NCBI GenBank assembly: GCA_945878515.1
Contig: CAMCTL010000107.1
Coordinates: 1-12,074 of the forward strand
DNA: 12,074 nucleotides
Direction of reading: 5' to 3'
DNA from: Flavobacterium psychrophilum
Lineage (GTDB): Bacteria > Bacteroidota > Bacteroidia > Flavobacteriales > Flavobacteriaceae
Shown piece after piece: positions 1 through 6,460 of the stretch. The translations under genes and the position numbers were made by a program. How positions within the stretch are numbered: position 1 is the stretch's first letter; the number at the start of each line of letters is the position of its first letter. The notes under the pieces are model-generated. The model did not search any database. It had not been told where the DNA came from and was given only the letters and a program-made list of their open reading frames with translations.

Positions 1-528
1 GTTGAATACGAAATTATCCCAACAATTTACGTTGGCTGGTTTCAAGGCTTGCGTTCCAATATTCTCCCAAGCACAAGTTGTCGTATTGAAAACGAAATCG
101 TCCCAACAGTTTACGTTGGCAGGTTTCACAGCTTGTGTTCCAGCATTAACCCAAGAACAAGAAGTAGTGTTGAATACGAAATTGTCCCAACAGTTTACGT
201 TGGCAGGTTTCACAGCTTGTGTTCCAATATTCTCCCAAGCACAAGTTGTCGTATTGAAAACGAAATTGTCCCAACAGTTTACGTTGGCAGGTTTCACAGC
301 TTGTGTTCCAGCATTAACCCAAGAACAAGAAGTAGTGTTGAAAACGAAATTGTCCCAACAGTTTACGTTGGCAGGTTTCACAGCTTGGGTTCCTGTATTT
401 TCCCAAGAACAAGAAGTATTGTTGAAAACGAAATTGTCCCAACAATTTATTTTGGTTGGCTGAGCTGGTTGAGTTCCTGTTATAACCCAAGCACAAATTG
501 TGCTATTGAAAGTGGCATTTTCATAGCA
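1..528 (-). repeat. 84-bp tandem repeats encoding a 28-residue Cys/Trp unit, with A/B alternation
   Basis: Read on the minus strand, units start at 528 (degenerate, CYENATFN), 444, 360, 276, 192 and 108, with a partial unit at 24-1. Each unit has Cys at 1 and 12, Trp at 2 and 14, and Gly, Thr, Gln at 18-20, as in CWDNFVFNTTSCSWVNAGTQ. The units at 360-277 and 192-109 carry SCSWVNAG and differ at about one base; those at 276-193 and 108-25 carry TCAWENIG. The array therefore also has a 168-bp higher-order period. Near-identity including silent sites points to recent duplication or homogenisation. Two Cys per unit in an exported protein could form a disulfide (inference). Confidence 0.93.
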
Positions 529-2046
529 AGCTAAGGCGGGCATAGCTGGTTGTACTGGCTCGGTTATTGTTCCTGTCGCTAAGGCCGTGCATCCGTTGGC
601 GTCAGTTATTGTAACATCATAAATTCCAGCTGATAAATTTGAAATATTCTGCGTAGAAGCTGTAAAAAAATTAGGACCAGTCCACTCGTAGGTATATGGC
701 AACGATCCTCCTGAGACAACAAGATTAAGTGTACCATCTGTCCCTCCATTGCAGGTAACATTAGTTTTCGTTGTTGAAGCAGAAACAGAAGTAGATGGTT
801 GCGAAATCGTTGTAGAATAAAAAGCCTGACAACCATTGTTTGCTGTTAGAATCAAATTATAAGTACCCGCTACCAAAGAGTTAATGTTTGCAGTTGTTGC
901 TGTAAACGATCCAGGACCAGTCCAAGCATAGGTATAAGAACTGGCACCGCCCGATGAAGATACTGACGCAGTTATGGATCCATTATTATCACCAAAGCAA
1001 TTTACATTGGTCGGTATAACGGTTACACCAGGAATACTTGAGCTATCAATAGTAAAATTGGCAGTAGCTTTACAACCTGACGAATTGGTGACGGTTATGC
1101 TATAATTACCTGGAGCAAGACCAGTTCTATTTCTAGTTGTAACTCCATCTGACCACAAAAAAGAATTTCCAATCTCTGGTGCAATAGTAATTCTTCCGTT
1201 TGTATAGCCACAAGAAGTATTAGTAACCACACTGGTTATAGTCGGAAGAGCTATTACGGTTACGGTTACTGGATCGGAAGGAACTGACTCAGTAACTATT
1301 GCTCCGAATGTGGATATAGCTATTCTGCGGTATTGTGTTGTAACTGTTAATCCTGATGGTGCGTCGTAAGTCTCCGACTCAGCTCCCAAAATAGGGCTCC
1401 ATACAGTAAATGGGCTTACTGAACTTTCCCACCTATAACTTATTACTGCTCCTACATCTCCAACTCCAGGGGAAGTGCTGGCAAAAGCTACAGGATCGCC
1501 TCCACTACATATTGACTGACTTGAAGCAATGGTTCCTGGTGAAGTTGCCACATTTAAAAAACTATTGCTTAAATCAGAAATCGAAGGGGACAAAAAGACG
1601 GACGATAATTGTTGTTTTATGGGATAAACACCATTTAACGTACCTGAAGCTACGACCGTATCTCTCCCTGAGGACAATGTAGATTCGGAATGAGCGTAGT
1701 CATTACTTGCATGGACAATATTTTTATAACTTCTAGCGTTTTTAAAAGTGTAAAAGATAGTTGAATTAACTGTTCCCAAAGTAAGACTTGAAGTAGTAAT
1801 TATTGTTTTATTCGTTTTAGCGATGGAAACACCAACAGTTTCATCAGCAACAGTTGAAACCAAAAATTCATTTGTTGTTAAGGAATCCCATGGCGCTCTT
1901 TCTAAATCGAGTTCTGAAGCAGTTCGTCCATAAGTAGATAAGCTAAGCAACATAAATATTAATAATAATAAGCCATGCTTAATAATCTCATCTGCAAATA
2001 GATATTTACAATTTCCAGAGATAAATTTTGTAATTTTAATATTCAT
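1..2046 (-). CDS. Large secreted SprB-repeat adhesin-like protein, N-terminal 682 codons (C-terminus off the left edge)
   Basis: The frame is open from the ATG at 2046-2044 to the window edge; an in-frame stop lies seven codons upstream of that ATG, which fixes the start. Order in the protein: a basic N-terminus and a hydrophobic stretch at about residues 24-40 (HGLLLLIFMLLSLSTYG), probably a long signal peptide; a poorly recognisable region 41-175; an Ig-like segment at about 175-266; three SprB-type repeats 267-497 with endings such as YDVTITDANGCTA; then from residue 507 a 28-residue Cys/Trp tandem array that continues past the edge. Proteins of this build in Flavobacteriia are usually very long, exported by the type IX secretion system and surface-bound or released, with roles in gliding or adhesion. 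A C-terminal sorting domain would lie outside the window, so that part is inference. The gene is preceded by a 1.2-kb gap with no close promoter match. The class is secure, the exact role unknown. Confidence 0.9.
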   Translation of the reverse strand, partial: MNIKITKFISGNCKYLFADEIIKHGLLLLIFMLLSLSTYGRTASELDLERAPWDSLTTNEFLVSTVADETVGVSIAKTNKTIITTSSLTLGTVNSTIFYTFKNARSYKNIVHASNDYAHSESTLSSGRDTVVASGTLNGVYPIKQQLSSVFLSPSISDLSNSFLNVATSPGTIASSQSICSGGDPVAFASTSPGVGDVGAVISYRWESSVSPFTVWSPILGAESETYDAPSGLTVTTQYRRIAISTFGAIVTESVPSDPVTVTVIALPTITSVVTNTSCGYTNGRITIAPEIGNSFLWSDGVTTRNRTGLAPGNYSITVTNSSGCKATANFTIDSSSIPGVTVIPTNVNCFGDNNGSITASVSSSGGASSYTYAWTGPGSFTATTANINSLVAGTYNLILTANNGCQAFYSTTISQPSTSVSASTTKTNVTCNGGTDGTLNLVVSGGSLPYTYEWTGPNFFTASTQNISNLSAGIYDVTITDANGCTALATGTITEPVQPAMPALACYENATFNSTICAWVITGTQPAQPTKINCWDNFVFNNTSCSWENTGTQAVKPANVNCWDNFVFNTTSCSWVNAGTQAVKPANVNCWDNFVFNTTTCAWENIGTQAVKPANVNCWDNFVFNTTSCSWVNAGTQAVKPANVNCWDDFVFNTTTCAWENIGTQALKPANVNCWDNFVFN
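556..1248 (-). repeat. Three SprB-type repeat domains within the adhesin
   Basis: Three diverged units of about 75-80 residues, covering residues 267-497. Each has an early Cys in a T(N/S)xxC context (NTSCGYTNG, NVNCFGDNN, NVTCNGGTDG), a central W (LWSDG, YAWTGPG, YEWTGPN) and a closing LxAGxYxxxxT(N/A)xxGC motif followed by a short strand and Q/EP. This pattern matches the SprB repeat family of Bacteroidota gliding adhesins. Unlike the downstream 84-bp array, the units differ strongly from one another at DNA level, so they are older. Confidence 0.85.
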
Positions 2047-2226
2047 ACTATTATTTTTAGTCTTATTTTAGTAACAATGAACGCATATTTGCTTGTAATT
2101 CTTTTCTCAAATAAACTAACAATTAAATCAAGACTGTCTAGATTAATATCTTTAAATCTATAAAATTTTATAAATTCAACAGTTTTGACTAAACTTGTAG
2201 GTTACAATTTAAATTGCCTGACAACA

Positions 2227-2243
2227 TGCTAAATTTTTTAGCA
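2227..2243. repeat. Short perfect inverted repeat (possible operator or hairpin)
   Basis: TGCTAAA and TTTAGCA face each other across TTT, giving a 7-bp stem 181 bp upstream of the adhesin start. No T-run follows on the plus strand, so it is not a standard terminator. It could be a regulator site or a leader hairpin. In DNA this AT-rich a 7-bp stem can arise by chance. Confidence 0.35.
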
Positions 2244-2664
2244 CTGTATTTGTAGGAATAGAGTAAATCAATATCATTTAGATAGTATATTTTTTAAAAC
2301 CCTTATTATAAATAAACTAAAATATCTAATTTTTCATTCCCGTATCAAACTTAGTTCAGGCTTAATATTGTTGTATTGAATTTTATAAAGAAATTTTTGA
2401 CGCTATTCTTGTTTTAAAAAACTGAATTCTTTATAATACTTTATAATATTTTATATTAATTAACAATTGCTGAACCACATGTCTGAAAATATAAAATCTA
2501 AACTACGTTTATTTACTTAAATTTATTTATTATCAAATAAATAGGTTCTACCGATGGAACAAAAGTTTTAAACTTAGAAAAGAACATATTTTATTCGGTT
2601 AATGTTTTAAAATGTCAGCAAATTCTGAATAATTTTACAATCTATTCCATGTCAAACCATTGCG

Positions 2665-2693
2665 CAAAATTAAACAAAATAACTAAAAATCAA
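2665..2693 (-). promoter_or_regulatory. Bacteroidota-type promoter match on the minus strand, facing the adhesin gene
   Basis: On the minus strand TTG (2693-2691) is followed after 18 bp by TAATTTTG (2672-2665), a match to the TTG-N(17-23)-TAnnTTTG form. It points at the adhesin gene but lies about 620 bp upstream of its start, so it would give a long leader or serve a small RNA. A chance match is possible in this AT-rich stretch. Confidence 0.3.
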
Positions 2694-3264
2694 AATGCTA
2701 TTAGTTAAATATTAGATTTTTATTACTGTTTATTAACTTTTCTAGAGAAAAATGTATTAAACAGTAACAAAACCCTACTTGCTTTTTTTTAACCATTGGC
2801 TATGATATTCATTATAAAAGTATTTGTTTCTGAAAATCAAAAAGTCATGCTTGCGCACAAAAATATCTGTTTGTTAAATCTATTATGTTAAATCACTTTA
2901 AGTATAAAAATCAATTTTTAGAGACTTGCCTTTATCAATAGTATTTAAATCAAAAAACTAGCACAGATAAAAACAAAAAAATCATAAAATTTAGATGAAA
3001 TTATTATCACATTTAGCACATTACTATCTAATTAATTCGAAATTTTAAAAAGTATAAGTTTCACACTTTAAGCATGAGTCAAACATAAAGATGATGAAGA
3101 AACCATCCTAATTTAGAAAATTTCTAACTGCAGGCAGTATTTCCTAATTTGCAAAAGCGATATTTAGCAAAAAAACCGTTTGACAGAAAAAAAAATTATG
3201 TTAATTTCAAAACTAACCAGTATCGATTCCGAAGGCTTCATGGTTTTTTAATAATGCCTTTTTG

Positions 3265-3272
3265 TATTTTTG
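3265..3272 (+). promoter_or_regulatory. -7 element (TATTTTTG) of the Sco1-type gene
   Basis: TATTTTTG fits the Bacteroidota -7 consensus TAnnTTTG and is followed by GCAAGC, a usual context for transcription starts in this phylum. It ends 16 bp before the ATG at 3289, giving a very short leader. This favours the ATG at 3289 over an in-frame TTG at 3262, which would lie upstream of the promoter element. No exact TTG is seen at -33. Confidence 0.6.
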
Positions 3273-3288
3273 CAAGCAAAACTCTTAT

Positions 3289-3963
3289 ATGAAATCTTTT
3301 TTCTATAAATATGGAAAATTCTTCGGTGCTGCGTTGGTGTTTTCCATCATCACTATTTATTTTTTTTACACTGCATTAAATCCAAAGAAATCACTTCCAA
3401 TCTTCAATCCGTCGGATGTAAATCCAGAATTGGTCGATACTACGGTGCAATACATCAGCAAGTATCACACAATTGCTAATTTTTCGTTTACCAATCAAAA
3501 TGGAAAAACCATTACGCAAAAAGACTATCAAGACAAAGTTTATGTTGCCGATTTTTTCTTCACTACTTGTAAATCCATTTGCCCCAAAATGACAACAAAT
3601 TTGGTCGATGTTCAAAAAGCATTTCTAGACAATCCAAAAGTAAAATTGCTTTCATTTACTGTAATGCCTGACATTGACAGCGTTTCAGTATTAAAGGAAT
3701 ATGCCAAAATAAACGGCGTGATTGACTCAAAATGGAATTTAGTCACTGGCGACAAAAGAGCGATTTACACGATGGCGAGAAAATCCTATTTGGCTGTAAA
3801 ACAAGGCAAACCAGAAGAGCAATACGATATGGTTCACACCGAAAACTTTGTACTTGTTGACTCCAAAAAACGAGTTCGTGGTTTTTATGACGGCACCAAA
3901 AAAGAAGAAATTCAAAAACTCATTGACGATATAAATTGGCTTTTGGAAGACGAAAAAAAGTAA
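3289..3963 (+). CDS. Sco1/SenC family protein (thioredoxin-fold copper chaperone or thiol protein)
   Basis: The product is 224 residues with a membrane anchor at about 11-29 (FGAALVFSIITIYFFYTAL), so the thioredoxin-like domain should face the periplasm. The family signature is present: the CxxxC pair C94 and C98 in TTCKSICPKM, and the distal His, H183, in MVHTENFVLVD. In Sco proteins these three residues bind copper and serve in assembly of the CuA site of cytochrome c oxidase; some homologues act only in thiol redox. ATG at 3289 is preferred because of the promoter at 3265-3272 and because the protein then opens with a normal anchor. The next gene, feoA, has its own promoter, so there is no sign of an operon with it. 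No oxidase gene is in view, so which role applies cannot be decided here. Confidence 0.92.
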   Translation: MKSFFYKYGKFFGAALVFSIITIYFFYTALNPKKSLPIFNPSDVNPELVDTTVQYISKYHTIANFSFTNQNGKTITQKDYQDKVYVADFFFTTCKSICPKMTTNLVDVQKAFLDNPKVKLLSFTVMPDIDSVSVLKEYAKINGVIDSKWNLVTGDKRAIYTMARKSYLAVKQGKPEEQYDMVHTENFVLVDSKKRVRGFYDGTKKEEIQKLIDDINWLLEDEKK

Positions 3964-3979
3964 ACCTGACAATTCTCAT

Positions 3980-4008
3980 TTGATATTCTTTTTTTTACTG
4001 TACTTTTG
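3980..4008 (+). promoter_or_regulatory. Promoter of feoAB (TTG, 18 bp, TACTTTTG)
   Basis: TTG at 3980-3982 and TACTTTTG at 4001-4008 with an 18-bp spacer is a full match to the Bacteroidota housekeeping promoter. It lies 26 bp before the feoA start codon and directly abuts the paired AATCTAAAT elements, placing those at or just after the transcription start, where a repressor would act. Confidence 0.75.
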
Positions 4009-4009
4009 T

Positions 4010-4029
4010 AATCTAAATTCAATCTAAAT
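4010..4029 (+). promoter_or_regulatory. Tandem AATCTAAAT elements, candidate metal-regulator site for feoAB
   Basis: AATCTAAAT occurs at 4010-4018 and again at 4021-4029, an 11-bp period (about one helical turn), immediately downstream of the -7 element. The same word recurs before the TonB-dependent receptor (6443-6451) and, as AATCTAAAA, twice before the dtxR-type gene. Binding by a DtxR- or Fur-type regulator is inference; the background is AT-rich. Confidence 0.45.
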
Positions 4030-4034
4030 AAGAA

Positions 4035-4274
4035 TTGCGAACCACAATAGCCAATCTACAAAAAGGACAAATAGCCATAATCAAAGATTTTGATGCAGAT
4101 GTTATTCCATTAAAATTATTAGAAATGGGTTGTTTGCCCGGAAACACTGTGCAATTACTCCAAGTAGCGCCCTTTGGAGATCCATTATATTTAGATATAA
4201 ATGGTTCTCATCTTGCAATTCGAATTGAAACCGCACTAGAAATTGAGGTCGAACTGTTGCTTAAAAAAAGCTGA
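4035..4274 (+). CDS. feoA: FeoA, ferrous iron transport accessory protein
   Basis: A 79-residue SH3-like cytosolic protein, the normal FeoA size. Typical features are the opening TTIANLQKGQIAIIKDFD, the core LLEMGCLPGNTVQLLQVAPF and the end GSHLAIRIETALEIEV. FeoA supports the Fe(II) transporter FeoB and probably contacts its cytosolic domain. The start is TTG at 4035: there is no in-frame ATG between the promoter and the domain, and the TTG sits where the family's first Met usually stands, 27 bp after the -7 element. A TTG start may lower expression relative to feoB. feoB begins 5 bp after the stop, so the two form an operon. Confidence 0.93.
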   Translation: MRTTIANLQKGQIAIIKDFDADVIPLKLLEMGCLPGNTVQLLQVAPFGDPLYLDINGSHLAIRIETALEIEVELLLKKS

Positions 4275-4279
4275 ATTAA

Positions 4280-6379
4280 ATGCGTACCGAAAATATCAAT
4301 TTGGCTTTAATTGGGAATCCAAACACAGGCAAAACCTCAGTCTTCAACCAACTTACGGGCTTGAACCAACAGGTTGGAAATTATCCCGGAATTACTGTTG
4401 AAAAAAAAATAGGCTTTTGCAAATTATCAGCAAATGTAAAAGCTAACATTTTGGATTTGCCTGGAACATATAGTTTAAACGCTAGTTCCATTGATGAAAG
4501 TGTGGTCATCGAATTACTACTCAATAAAAAGGACAAACTCTATCCTGATGTTGCTTTGGTAGTAACCGAGGTCGAAAACTTAAAGCGAAATTTATTACTT
4601 TTTACTCAAATAAAAGATTTAGAAATCCCAACTATTCTTGTCATCAATATGTCCGACAGAATGAAATTTAAGGGCATTTCGTTAAATATTCCATATTTAG
4701 AACAGCATTTAAAAACAAAAATAGCTTTAGTTAGTTCTCGAAAAGGCGTTGGTATTGAGGAATTAAAGAATTTAATTATTAACTATAAATCCATTTCCAC
4801 AGAGCCTTGCTTGAATGCTTCGAGTATTGATGTTGATTATTTTTCTAATCTTCAAAAAACATTTCCTAACCAACTACTATATAAATTGTGGTTGGTAATT
4901 ACACAGGATGTGAATTTTCTCAATTTGCAACGAAATGAAATTCGTGGCGCATTTACTAAATCGCATTCGGATTTAAAACGCCTGCAACAAAAAGAAACTA
5001 TAAAACGGTATCAATTTATAAATGAAGTTTTAAAAGAAGGTCAAAAAATTGACAGTTCAATTGCCAAAGATTTTAGGAGTAAGTTGGATCGCATATTAAC
5101 CCACAAATTCTGGGGTTATGTAATTTTCTTTTTTGTTTTGTTTGGAATTTTTCAATCTATTTTCGTTTGGTCAGAAATTCCAATGGATTTTATAGATGGT
5201 AGTTTTGCCTATCTGAGTACAATTACCTACGAAAACTTGCCTGCTGGCGCATTTACCGACTTGATTGCCCAAGGCATAATACCAGGAATTGGTGGTATAT
5301 TAATGTTTATTCCACAAATCACTTTTCTGTTTTTATTCATTTCGATTCTCGAGGAAAGTGGTTACATGAGTCGCGTGGTTTTCTTGATGGACAAAATTAT
5401 GCGACGATTCGGGCTTTCGGGCAAAAGTGTAGTGCCATTAATATCGGGAACCGCTTGTGCAATACCAGCAATCATGGCAACCAGAAATATTGAAAATTGG
5501 AAGGAACGCTTGATCACGATTTTAGTAACTCCATTTACAACTTGTTCAGCTCGATTACCTGTTTATGCCATAATTATTGGGCTAATAATTCCAGACAAGC
5601 ATTTTCTAGGCATACTAAATATCCAAGGATTAACACTAATGCTATTGTATCTAGTCGGATTCGGCATGGCCATTTTTTCAGCCTATCTTTTAAATAATAT
5701 CCTGCAACTTAATGCCAAAACTTTTTTTGTTGTCGAAATGCCCAACTACAAGTTGCCGATGATAAAAAATGTACTTATAACAGTAGTCGAAAAAACCAAA
5801 GATTTCGTTTTCGGAGCCGGAAAAATGATTTTGGCAATATCAGTAATTTTATGGTTTTTAGCCTCAAATGGCCCAGGTGAAAACTTTAATAATGCACGAA
5901 AAATTATAAGCTCTGATGTAAATAATAAAACACTGTCTACATTAGCAATCGACAATAAAGTAGCCTCCTTCAAATTAGAAAACTCATATATTGGTATAAT
6001 GGGGAAAAGTATTGAACCCGCCATCTCTCCTTTGGGTTACGATTGGAAAATAGGAGTTGCAATTATCAGTTCCTTTGCAGCAAGAGAGGTATTTGTAGGA
6101 ACATTAGCAACGATTTACAGTGTTGGTAGCAGCGATGAGGAAAACACCATTCGCAACAAAATGGCAACTGAAACCAATCCCAAAACTGGTGAAAAGGTTT
6201 TTACTTTTGCGTCAGGAATCTCACTATTACTATTTTATGCATTTGCACTTCAATGTGTTAGTACCTTAGCCGTAACAAAAAAAGAAACCAACAGTTGGAA
6301 ATGGCCATTAGGACAACTGGTTTTTATGAGTGGCTTTGCTTATCTTGTAGCTTTAATTGCTTATCAATTACTAAAATAA
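4280..6379 (+). CDS. feoB: FeoB, ferrous iron transporter with N-terminal GTPase domain
   Basis: 699 residues, somewhat shorter than E. coli FeoB. The N-terminal G domain shows G1 GNPNTGKTS (12-20), the G2 region NYPGITV (34-40), G3 DLPG (59-62), G4 NMSD (123-126) and G5 SSRKGVG (152-158); a helical linker runs to about 270. The membrane part starts near 275 and has two Gate regions with the family's cysteines: GTACAIPAIMATR (390-402, C393) and TPFTTCSARLPVY (417-429, C422), plus C659 in FALQCVSTLAV. It moves Fe(II) across the inner membrane. The first Gate motif has TACAIPA where the enterobacterial form has GCNVPA. FeoA is a separate gene here rather than fused, and no FeoC is seen. The start ATG at 4280 lies 5 bp after feoA. 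Confidence 0.97.
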   Translation: MRTENINLALIGNPNTGKTSVFNQLTGLNQQVGNYPGITVEKKIGFCKLSANVKANILDLPGTYSLNASSIDESVVIELLLNKKDKLYPDVALVVTEVENLKRNLLLFTQIKDLEIPTILVINMSDRMKFKGISLNIPYLEQHLKTKIALVSSRKGVGIEELKNLIINYKSISTEPCLNASSIDVDYFSNLQKTFPNQLLYKLWLVITQDVNFLNLQRNEIRGAFTKSHSDLKRLQQKETIKRYQFINEVLKEGQKIDSSIAKDFRSKLDRILTHKFWGYVIFFFVLFGIFQSIFVWSEIPMDFIDGSFAYLSTITYENLPAGAFTDLIAQGIIPGIGGILMFIPQITFLFLFISILEESGYMSRVVFLMDKIMRRFGLSGKSVVPLISGTACAIPAIMATRNIENWKERLITILVTPFTTCSARLPVYAIIIGLIIPDKHFLGILNIQGLTLMLLYLVGFGMAIFSAYLLNNILQLNAKTFFVVEMPNYKLPMIKNVLITVVEKTKDFVFGAGKMILAISVILWFLASNGPGENFNNARKIISSDVNNKTLSTLAIDNKVASFKLENSYIGIMGKSIEPAISPLGYDWKIGVAIISSFAAREVFVGTLATIYSVGSSDEENTIRNKMATETNPKTGEKVFTFASGISLLLFYAFALQCVSTLAVTKKETNSWKWPLGQLVFMSGFAYLVALIAYQLLK

Positions 6380-6401
6380 ATTTCTATAAATTCCTTATTT
6401 A

Positions 6402-6455
6402 TATTTGGTCTAAATAAATACAATTCTTATTTTTGCCAAATAAATCTAAATAAAT
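6402..6455 (+). promoter_or_regulatory. Candidate operator cluster at the TonB-dependent receptor promoter
   Basis: A 7-1-7 near-palindrome, TATTTGG-T-CTAAATA (6402-6416, one mismatched pair), overlaps the -33 TTG. CTAAATAAAT occurs at 6410-6419 and again at 6446-6455, with the related CCAAATAAAT at 6436-6445 directly after the -7 element. The leader ends AATCTAAATAAATAAGAA before ATG, very like the AATCTAAATAAGAA before the feoA TTG. Placement over the promoter fits repression by metal-loaded Fur or a DtxR-type protein (inference). Confidence 0.5.
6405..6435 (+). promoter_or_regulatory. Promoter of the TonB-dependent receptor (TTG, 20 bp, TATTTTTG)
   Basis: TTG at 6405-6407 and TATTTTTG at 6428-6435 with a 20-bp spacer match the Bacteroidota promoter form. 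The start codon is 26 bp after the -7 element, the same distance as at feoA. The receptor can thus be transcribed separately from feoAB although only 81 bp separate feoB from it. Confidence 0.7.
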
Positions 6456-6460
6456 AAGAA

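Larger units (their letters stand above)
2047..3264. other. Gene-free, very AT-rich intergenic region (about 1.2 kb)
   Basis: I read both strands for open frames. The longest ATG frames I found are about 29 codons (from 2802, plus) and 19 codons (from 2650, plus), with no recognisable composition or ribosome-binding context. I see no tRNA, rRNA or CRISPR pattern. It contains one short perfect hairpin (2227-2243) and one promoter-like element on the minus strand (2665-2693). It separates the divergent adhesin and Sco1 genes and may hold a long 5' leader or a small RNA, but nothing in the sequence proves it. Confidence 0.6.

Noticed and set aside
1-528. CRISPR array
   Set aside because: The repeats are contiguous 84-bp units with no unique spacers and they encode a regular protein repeat.
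2-534. Two overlapping plus-strand open frames of about 150-160 codons with internal repeats
   Set aside because: They are shadows of the 84-bp tandem repeat, whose period is a multiple of three and so keeps several frames open. The minus frame is the one with a signal peptide, SprB repeats and continuous coding from 2046.
2802-2891. 29-codon plus-strand frame in the intergenic gap
   Set aside because: No ribosome-binding context, no recognisable product, and frames of this length are expected by chance on about 1.2 kb.
3262-3288. Upstream TTG start for the Sco1-type protein
   Set aside because: It would lie upstream of and overlap the -7 promoter element at 3265-3272; the ATG at 3289 gives a normal membrane anchor.
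3971-4000. Terminator after the Sco1-type gene
   Set aside because: There is a T-run at 3989-3996 but no stem in front of it, and the region is part of the feoA promoter.
4016-4036. Inverted repeat AATTC / GAATT around the feoA start codon
   Set aside because: Only 5-bp AT-rich arms 11 bp apart; too weak to report as a feature.
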